This document shows, piece by piece, positions 40,603 to 47,086 of a DNA stretch of 64,000 nt (its first letter is position 1; the number at the start of each line of letters is the position of its first letter). Below the pieces are notes generated by a model. That model saw only the letters and a program-made list of their open reading frames with translations, was not told where the DNA came from and searched no databases. The DNA lies in NCBI GenBank assembly GCA_017407115.1, contig JAFQXD010000012.1, forward strand, positions 1-64,000. Direction: 5' to 3'. A program made the translations under genes and the position numbers. This DNA comes from Methanobrevibacter sp. (lineage in GTDB: Archaea; Methanobacteriota; Methanobacteria; Methanobacteriales; Methanobacteriaceae).

Positions 40603-40772
40603 GAGTTAACCTCCTTTTATTATATAATTTAATATTTATAGGCATAGATTAATAATTTAATTGGAATATAATTTTGTCTTTACTCTTTTAAAGTGCTGAA
40701 TAAAATCTATTAAAATTATCATATCCATCAAATACGATTGGAAACATTTATTTCCTACACAAAAACACATTA

Positions 40773-40800
40773 ACTGATATTTATAAACCTACCGATTTAA
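40773..40800 (+). repeat. Dispersed ~50-nt repeat, unit 1
   Basis: ACTGATATTTATAAACCTAC followed by CGATTT. The same core recurs at 41921-41999, 43053-43250 and 44003-44038. Confidence 0.55.
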
Positions 40801-41127
40801 TTGAATGAATGAAACATATTTCAGACATTCTAAAATGTAGTCATGATTATTTTCCACATTAACACCTACAATCGACTATTCAAAACTTAATTTCTTAAAT
40901 GATTTGATATATATCTCAGTGAAAAAAAGGATTGAATTGTAAGAAGTGTGACTGTTAATGTTACTGTCACATCATTAAATCAAATCTAAAAAAAGTAACT
41001 ATTAAATTATCAACATTATGTTAATGGAAACATCAAAATTGAAATATGGCTTACTCTCATCTACTGTTTGAAATTTATCATAAAAAAATAATAAACAGAA
41101 AAAATATTAAAAATTATTTTTAATAAA

Positions 41128-41502
41128 TTATAAAAATTTTCTAGCTTCTGCTATGAATTCTTCTGCTTGAATTAAACAATCTAAGGCTTCCTGTTTATCA
41201 AAATTTACTGAAAAATCATAACTAGATTTTCTTCTAAGTTTTTTAGCATTAGAATAATAAGTATAAACTTCTTGACTAAAATCCCCATCAAGAACAAAAT
41301 CTTTACTAAACTGGGTTAAAATAGTATCATGTTTTTTACTGACAAAATCATGAGTAAGCAACAATGCTTTAGCAGCATCAAACATTGCATAATAGGAATG
41401 AGTTATAGAACCTCGATACTTTCCAGCATCAAATAAAATTTGTGCCATGCTTAACTCTTCAACTGCTAAATCCATAACACCATTAACTTCTTCAACATTC
41501 AT
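41128..41502 (-). CDS. HEPN-domain protein, pair 2
   Basis: 124 residues, helical. S-I-T-H-S-Y-Y-A-M-F-D-A-A-K-A-L-L is the HEPN helix pair and L-R-R-K-S-S-Y-D lies near 90. As in pair 1, R-x4-6-H is not obvious. ATG 41502 overlaps the stop of the nucleotidyltransferase gene (ATGA), so the two are coupled. The pair is homologous to pair 1 at 11.2-11.9 kb in both members. Confidence 0.8.
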   Translation of the reverse strand: MNVEEVNGVMDLAVEELSMAQILFDAGKYRGSITHSYYAMFDAAKALLLTHDFVSKKHDTILTQFSKDFVLDGDFSQEVYTYYSNAKKLRRKSSYDFSVNFDKQEALDCLIQAEEFIAEARKFL

Positions 41503-41804
41503 ATAGGAACACCTTCCGCCATCACTGTTTTAAGGAAACTATAATCTTTTGTTTTATTGAAATGTTCTTCAGTCATCACATGTGGCGAAATTACTTCTTC
41601 TTTTTCAAGAATAAACTCTACAACAATATTATCAATCAGTGATTCCAATTCTCTGTTATCATGATCTAAGACAATTAAAATATCTATATCAGATTCATCA
41701 TTATCATCGCCACGTGCAACAGAACCGAATAATATCATTCTAATAATTTCATCTGAATTAATAGCATTAGCAAACTCATGAGCAATTTCAATTCTATTAT
41801 ACAA
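41499..41804 (-). CDS. MNT-type nucleotidyltransferase, pair 2
   Basis: 101 residues from TTG 41804, with GGTGATT five bases upstream; the open frame reaches 41816 but begins inside the RBS. N-R-I-E-I-A-H-E-F-A-N-A-I-N-S-D is nearly identical to pair 1, and the active site G-S-V-A-R-G-D-D-N-D-E-S-D-I-D is intact. The N-terminal half is conserved with pair 1 while the C-terminal partner-binding half is less so. Confidence 0.82.
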   Translation of the reverse strand: MYNRIEIAHEFANAINSDEIIRMILFGSVARGDDNDESDIDILIVLDHDNRELESLIDNIVVEFILEKEEVISPHVMTEEHFNKTKDYSFLKTVMAEGVPI

Positions 41805-41920
41805 TTTAATCACCAATGATAAATTAGTTAATATAACATCTTAATTTCATCAATAATAAATATTTTCAAACTGCGACTAAATGAAAAAACACAAATGCAC
41901 ACACAAACCTGTTGTTGAGC

Positions 41921-41999
41921 CTATAAACTGATATTTATATAACTACCGATTTATTGTGAATAGATTAAAAACCTGATATTTATAAACCTAACTATTTGT
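41921..41999 (+). repeat. Dispersed ~50-nt repeat, units 2 and 3
   Basis: Two adjacent units: CTATAAACTGATATTTATAT...ACCGATTTATTGTGAATAGA, and ACCTGATATTTATAAACCTA...CTATTT. They occupy the middle of the 41805-42173 gap, which has no gene. Confidence 0.55.
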
Positions 42000-42173
42000 C
42001 ATGTAAAACTATATTATATCTATCTCATTTAATTACATCAAGTGAACTGAATGAAAATTTATAAACAAAAAAATAATGCAATAATATAATGAACTAAGAA
42101 TTTTTACAAATGAAACCATTATTTCACTACATTTTATGAAATTAGTATTTAGATTACTAGTTAACTAAAAAAA

Positions 42174-42539
42174 TTAAGCGGTAGCAAATTCTATTTGAGG
42201 AATATTAAACGTATTTGCTAACTTTGAATCAATTATTTTTTCAAATTTTTGATCATGACTTTCATAAAAGAATACAATAGATACTTCTAATATTTCAGGA
42301 GTGCAAATAATCCTCATGGAAACATTTGAAGATTGGACATCATCTTTTTTAATAGCCAATTTTTTTGAAATATCTAATATTTCAATAGAAATCGGAATAT
42401 TGTCCTTATCAAAATCTAAAATAACTCCATCATCAATTTCTAATGATTTTCCAAATTCAAATTCTTCATCAACAGTTATTGTATAAATATCCAATGAATA
42501 ATCGTAATCTGTGTTTACTTTAAATTGTTTTTTAATCAT
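42174..42539 (-). CDS. DUF2283 family protein (probable antitoxin)
   Basis: 121 residues. Y-D-Y-S-L-D-I-Y-T-I near 12-21 and I-D-D-G-V-I-L-D-F-D-K-D-N-I-P-I-S-I-E-I-L-D near 36-57 are the DUF2283 pattern; the C-terminal half is an extension. Its start overlaps the end of the frame-corrected DUF4258-like gene, the usual toxin-first arrangement. GGAAGGAA is the RBS. Confidence 0.75.
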   Translation of the reverse strand: MIKKQFKVNTDYDYSLDIYTITVDEEFEFGKSLEIDDGVILDFDKDNIPISIEILDISKKLAIKKDDVQSSNVSMRIICTPEILEVSIVFFYESHDQKFEKIIDSKLANTFNIPQIEFATA

Positions 42540-42866
42540 TTTATTCCTTCCCTGTGAGTTTTTTCATCTTCAAATGTGGTTACTCCAATAATTTTTTTTA
42601 TCAACATCAATTGCAATGACAATAATTAAATCTAAATCTTCATGATTTTTACTTGGATAATACACTTTGAATCTATTTTTTCTACTTGATAATATACCTA
42701 ATGGCTCTTCATTTAAAAGCATTTCTTCAATATAATTCAAATCAATTTTTCTTAATTTGGCTCGTGATTTTAAATGATGAGATAAAACATAATTATCATT
42801 TTTATTCTTAGATTTTACTAAATTTTGAAGTATTCTATCGCCTTCACGAAAACTATATTCCACCAT
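42536..42866 (-). pseudogene. DUF4258-like (probable toxin), frameshifted at the C-terminus
   Basis: The frame from 42866 encodes 98 residues: L-S-H-H-L-K-S-R-A-K-L-R, E-E-M-L-L-N-E-E-P-L-G-I, F-K-V-Y-Y-P-S-K, D-L-I-I-V-I-A-I-D. It then leaves the family pattern at K-K-N-Y-W. Removing one base of the T8 run at 42592-42599 restores I-I-G-V-T-T-F-E-D-E-K-T-H-R-E, ending in a TGA that overlaps the DUF2283 ATG (ATGA). The toxin has therefore probably lost its last strand, unless the run is a sequencing error. Confidence 0.65.
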
Positions 42867-43052
42867 AAAATCATTACTTTATATTTACTATGTATGTGAA
42901 AATTACTTTTTAAAAATTTTCATCAAAACATACACACATATTTAAAATACAACTTAAAAATTTATCAATCTTTTTAAAGTGCGAAAAAACACGAAAGCAC
43001 ACTTCCAAAACATTTAATTATAACATTTGTAACATACCCATATCAAGAAGGA

Positions 43053-43250
43053 CTATAAACTGATATTTATATAACTATCTATTTGATTGTGAAAATAGAT
43101 TAAGTGATATTTATAAGCCTATCGAGTTGACTATGGAAAATTAATTATGAACTGTACTAAAATAGTAATTTATATACCTACCGCTTTATTGTGAAAATAG
43201 ATTAAAAAATGATAGTTATATTTTATCAATTTGACTGTGAAAAATGAATC
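43053..43250 (+). repeat. Cluster of four degenerate ~50-nt repeat units
   Basis: Units start near 43053, 43100, 43155 and 43205. The shared pieces are ACTGATATTTATATAAC, then CTATTTGATTGTGAAAATAG. The period is about 48-55 bases with no conserved spacer, so it is a degenerate tandem repeat and not a CRISPR. Each unit carries a TATA-like TTTATATA. The rest of 42867-43500 shows no gene. Confidence 0.55.
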
Positions 43251-43496
43251 ATAGATTTACTAAAATTGGTCGATGATTAATCTTTAAAAATTCATGTAAA
43301 TTATCAGGTTTTAAAAATAAGATTAATGTCCTATTGCAGAGAATAAATCTCTACAATACCCTATATTAGACATTAATAAAAAACATTTCTGCATCTTAAT
43401 AGAGGTTTACTTAAAAGTAAATCCCTTGTATAATTCTATTATTAAATAACATATATAAACTTAATTGATTTTAGAAAAATAGGCAATTAAATAGTA

Positions 43497-43560
43497 GCTA
43501 TCTCAGGAGAAAAGCCTCACGAAAACATTAGTTTTCAAAGGCCCCCATTGACTTGTTTAT
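43497..43560 (-). other. Terminator-like hairpin RNA element
   Basis: On the minus strand GGCC TTT GAAAAC TAAT GTTTTC GTG AGGC folds into a hairpin with a six-base perfect inner stem and GCCT/AGGC outer stem, followed by TTTTC. It is GC-richer than its surroundings and lies just downstream of the two tiny ORFs at 43597-43780. It resembles a bacterial intrinsic terminator. Confidence 0.5.
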
Positions 43561-43596
43561 ATTTAATTACCTTTTATGAGGTGAAAATTTGAGTCG

Positions 43597-43677
43597 TTAT
43601 CTCCTATCTTTTAGTTGAATCAGTAGTGCCATAATATTCAGACTATATGAACCAATAAGAAAGAGAATCAACTCCAC
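43597..43677 (-). CDS. Tiny hydrophobic peptide (26 aa), possible type I/holin-like toxin
   Basis: From GTG 43677, with GGAGGTGG just upstream, the frame encodes E-L-I-L-F-L-I-G-S-Y-S-L-N-I-M-A-L-L-I-Q-L and then the charged tail K-D-R-R and stop. One membrane helix with a short basic tail, a strong RBS, and a nearby terminator-like hairpin recall Firmicute holin-like/TxpA-type toxins. It overlaps the end of the upstream 45-codon frame. Size alone makes this uncertain. Confidence 0.35.
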   Translation of the reverse strand: MELILFLIGSYSLNIMALLIQLKDRR

Positions 43678-43780
43678 TTTTTCCACCTCCATTTGATGCA
43701 TGGAAAGAACACCAGAGCAGACATATAGGGAAACTTCTCCGATTTAACAAATAAACATTGAGTATAATCTGTATTATCAT
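43643..43780 (-). CDS. Small ORF (45 aa) with a very strong RBS
   Basis: GAAGGAGGTGAATAAAC precedes ATG 43780. The product begins M-I-I-Q-I-I-L-N-V-Y-L-L-N-R-R and continues with a second hydrophobic, Cys-containing stretch. It may be a leader peptide translated ahead of the 26-residue frame at 43677, or may be untranslated. Not recognised. Confidence 0.3.
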   Translation of the reverse strand: MIIQIILNVYLLNRRSFPICLLWCSFHASNGGGKSGVDSLSYWFI

Positions 43781-44002
43781 GTTTATTCACCTCCTTCCAA
43801 ATGTTTTATAGTTTGAGGCTTTTCAAGAGAATATTTATGTGTTATAGGTTATTTAAGGCTTGTTGAAGCCATTTTATAAAATTGCAGTGAGAAAAACATC
43901 ACATATAAACTTTATTGTGCAAAAAGAGAATTGGGCAAAAAATAGCTCATAGATAACGAAATGAAATGATCAAATAATAAACCTATTTTCACCATCATGT
44001 TA

Positions 44003-44038
44003 AAGCCTATAAACTGATATTTATAAACTAACTATTCA
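44003..44038 (+). repeat. Dispersed ~50-nt repeat, last unit
   Basis: GCCTATAAACTGATATTTAT followed by AAACTAACTATT. It closes the repeat-bearing region. No gene is seen between 43781 and 44298. Confidence 0.5.
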
Positions 44039-44289
44039 AAGAAAAATAATGCAAAAAAATCTTCATATAACTTCATTTCAATTATATGACACCCTCTAAT
44101 AGCAACATATCAATATTGTTTTGGTGTTGTGAAATTTAGAGAACTAAAAAGATATGGCTAGAATTGAGGGAATTTTTCAATATCCATGAAATGTTAATTT
44201 TCATTCCCGCAAATGTTTTGCGATGCAAAAATTGTTAAAAACATCCCTGACCATTCACTCGAAGTCACTTGGAATTTTTACTAAAATTA

Positions 44290-44318
44290 AAAAAAAGGAA
44301 GGATAAATAATTATCCTT
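44290..44318 (-). terminator. Terminator of alaS
   Basis: On the minus strand AAGGATAA/TTATCCTT forms a hairpin that begins on the alaS stop codon and is followed by CC and a T8 run. Confidence 0.6.
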
Positions 44319-47007
44319 TAATCAAATCTATTGCTGTTTGAATTGCTTCATCCATCTTGTCTGCGTTTTTGCCTGCGCCTTGCGCCAGTGTCAGACGGCC
44401 GCCTCCGCCTCCGCCAAGCACTCCAGCTGCAGTCTTGATGATTTCATTTATTTTTATTCCATCATCGATTGCCTTTTGTGAAGCCGCACCGACGATTTTG
44501 CCGTCACTGTTACCCATTACGACAACATCCGCCTTGCCGTTGTCTGTGAAATCTGTTGCCATCTTTTGAAGCTCCTTGAAGTCCGCTTCAATAAGCTGGG
44601 AGACTACCTTCAATCCGTTGATTTCTTCAAACTCGTCAGCCAATGAGTTCATTTTCAGACTTGCAATTTCTGATTTTAAGCGGTCGATTTCGTTTTTCTG
44701 TGATTTCCATTCTGTAAAGAACCTTTCACAGGTTTTCGGCAGTTGGTCATTGTCGACGCTGAACACAGAAGCGCTTGACCTTAAAAGTTCGCTGTCGTGC
44801 TGCATTGAATCGATTGCTGCAAGTCCCGCTGAAAAGTCAATCCTTTCAACACCGTCCTGAACCCTTTCTGTCTTGTTTATCTTAATCGGTCCGACGACAC
44901 CTGTCCTCATGACGTGTGTACCTGCACATGCCTGGACGTCAACGCCCGGGATTTTTACGACGCGTATCATTTTGCCCGGAACGATTCCTCCCTGATAGAG
45001 CACGAATCCGTAGAGCTCCTGTGCCTCATCTCTGGTGTGGAATCTGATGTCGAGATCTATATTTTCCATGACGTATTCGTTTGCAAGCTTTTCGATTTCG
45101 TTCAGCTCGTCCTGGGTAATTCGTTTGTAATGTGACAGGTCAATACGTGCCCTTGTAAGGCCGTTTTGAGATCCTGCCTGCCAGATGTGCTGGCCGAGCA
45201 CTTTTCTTGCTGCCGCAATTACAAGGTGAGTTCCTGTGTGGTGGCGGGCAAGGGTTATTCTTCTCGCCCAGTCTATGGAACCTTCCACTGTTTTGCCTAC
45301 AACGTCATCTTTTAGGTTACCATCTACATGATGCAGGACTACATTGTCAATCTTTTCTGCATGTTTTATTTTAAGGACATTTCCGTCAATGGAAACGCTA
45401 CCTATATCGGAAGGTTGGCCTCCCCCTTCAGGGTAGAATGTTGTTTTATCGAAGATGAGACATTGGTCCCCATCCTTTTCAACCACGGCCAAAACTTCCG
45501 CTTCAAAATCTTTTTGGTAGAAATCTTTATAGAAGAGCAAGTCTGTTTCGGGATAGTCGACCTTGAAGGTTTCCTTTTTATGTGTTGTGTCCTTTTCGTG
45601 AGCCCCTGCAACCTGGGTGAAGAAATTGTCCGGCACGTTGACTGTGAAATCGACACCGGCCATCTCAACGACAGTTTCCGGTGGAATTCCGTGAGCGTCA
45701 TAGAGGTCTATCAGAATGTCAAGAGGCATTTCATCTTTTCCCTCTTTTTTAAGCCTTTTGATTGTTCTTTTTACAATGCTTTTGCCCTTCTTGACGGTTG
45801 CGGCATACCTTTCCTCTTCCAAAGTGATGATGTTCATGATATGGTCCTCTGAGTCCCTGATTTCAGGGTAGAACTTGGAGAGGAAATCAAGCTGTATCGC
45901 CATTATGTCGGCCAAGGACTCCTTCATGTTGAGCTCCTTCATGAACCTTATGGTTCTTCTCAATACCAGACGTGCGAGGTAGCCTTCCTTGACGTTTGAA
46001 GGAATGATGCCGTCTGCAATCATGAACGCAAGACAACGGGTGTGGTCTGCAATGATGTAGATTGCCTCCATAGGTTCTGCGACCTTTAAGTAATCCTCCA
46101 GTGAAAGGTTCAGGCTTTCGGCTACTTGGGCCCTTAGTTCTTTTAAATCCCCGATGTCCTCGATGTCCATCATTCCGGCAATCTGTGCGTTTCTACCTTG
46201 AATGTCCTCGTTGATTTCAACGCCTGTTAATTGTCTTAGCTTGTCAACGACCGGTGCGAAACATGCGTCATATGCTGTCGGGGTTCCCTGTGAAATCCAT
46301 GCAATCCTTTCAAGGCCGTAACCTGTATCGACGACTTTGATTGGAATTTCCTTTTTGGATCCGTCTTCCTGGGTTTCGTATTGTATAAATACTAAAGTTG
46401 CAAGCTCGACACCTCTGCAGCAGACCTCATAACAAGGCCCCTCATTACCTCCGCCGGCCCACCAGGACTTGATGAAGGTGATCTCCTCGGTGTTGATTCC
46501 GATGTGTGCAAAGAATTCGTGGCATAACCTGATGGTTTCATCCTCCCAGTAGATGAACTCATCCTCCTTGTTGATAACTGTGTGAGTTCCCATGGTAAAG
46601 CATGTCATGTGCCTTCCGGTTCTTCCCACATTGTCGACGTCGTTGAGCCTGATTGAAGGCTGCGCCATCTCTATTGGGTTTGCAGGCGGCTTTACAAGGC
46701 CTGAAGTAATCCAAGGCTGGAAACAGAAGATTGATGCCCCTACAAGGAAAACATCATCTCTCCATCTTTTAGCCAGGACGGGATATCTGTGGACATGAGT
46801 GTGTCCTTCGCTTTCTAAAAATTCTCTAAAAACTTTTTGGATTTCATATAAGTTGTATGAATTCTCGGTTGCAGGATTGTTGATGAATTCATACTCGTCA
46901 CACGGAGCGTCCCCACAGGTGTCTCTTTCGACCTGTGAGTAGAACTCCTGTCCGCAAGTTTTGCAAGTCTGTTTTTTATAACCAAGTTCGTCAAAAATTT
47001 CTACCAT
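44311..47007 (-). CDS. alaS: Alanyl-tRNA synthetase, archaeal type
   Basis: 898 residues from ATG 47007; the open frame extends to TTG 47016. It charges tRNA-Ala in the cytoplasm. The archaeal-type N-terminus has a Cys-rich stretch C-K-T-C-G-Q-E-F ... C-G-D-A-P-C. Class II motifs follow in the catalytic domain (W-R-D-D-V-F-L-V-G-A, then G-G-G-N-E-G-P-C-Y-E-V). The editing domain has H-H-T-G-T-H near 600 and C-A-G-T-H-V near 705. A helical C-terminal part ends in a Gly6 C-Ala segment, G-G-G-G-G-G-R-L-T-L-A-Q-G. Length and motifs are complete. Confidence 0.97.
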   Translation of the reverse strand: MVEIFDELGYKKQTCKTCGQEFYSQVERDTCGDAPCDEYEFINNPATENSYNLYEIQKVFREFLESEGHTHVHRYPVLAKRWRDDVFLVGASIFCFQPWITSGLVKPPANPIEMAQPSIRLNDVDNVGRTGRHMTCFTMGTHTVINKEDEFIYWEDETIRLCHEFFAHIGINTEEITFIKSWWAGGGNEGPCYEVCCRGVELATLVFIQYETQEDGSKKEIPIKVVDTGYGLERIAWISQGTPTAYDACFAPVVDKLRQLTGVEINEDIQGRNAQIAGMMDIEDIGDLKELRAQVAESLNLSLEDYLKVAEPMEAIYIIADHTRCLAFMIADGIIPSNVKEGYLARLVLRRTIRFMKELNMKESLADIMAIQLDFLSKFYPEIRDSEDHIMNIITLEEERYAATVKKGKSIVKRTIKRLKKEGKDEMPLDILIDLYDAHGIPPETVVEMAGVDFTVNVPDNFFTQVAGAHEKDTTHKKETFKVDYPETDLLFYKDFYQKDFEAEVLAVVEKDGDQCLIFDKTTFYPEGGGQPSDIGSVSIDGNVLKIKHAEKIDNVVLHHVDGNLKDDVVGKTVEGSIDWARRITLARHHTGTHLVIAAARKVLGQHIWQAGSQNGLTRARIDLSHYKRITQDELNEIEKLANEYVMENIDLDIRFHTRDEAQELYGFVLYQGGIVPGKMIRVVKIPGVDVQACAGTHVMRTGVVGPIKINKTERVQDGVERIDFSAGLAAIDSMQHDSELLRSSASVFSVDNDQLPKTCERFFTEWKSQKNEIDRLKSEIASLKMNSLADEFEEINGLKVVSQLIEADFKELQKMATDFTDNGKADVVVMGNSDGKIVGAASQKAIDDGIKINEIIKTAAGVLGGGGGGRLTLAQGAGKNADKMDEAIQTAIDLIKG

Positions 47008-47086
47008 AATAATCAATCTAAATTGTTTATTAGTATATAATATGTTTTTTGTTTAATAAATAAATTTTTGAAAAAATAGGATTTTA

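Noticed and set aside
43053..43250. Tandem units that might be a CRISPR array
   Set aside because: The repeats are degenerate, the period is continuous without unique spacers, and no cas gene is in the window.
44357..45852. Several long plus-strand frames inside alaS
   Set aside because: alaS is complete and well conserved; these are antisense frames in GC-richer coding DNA.
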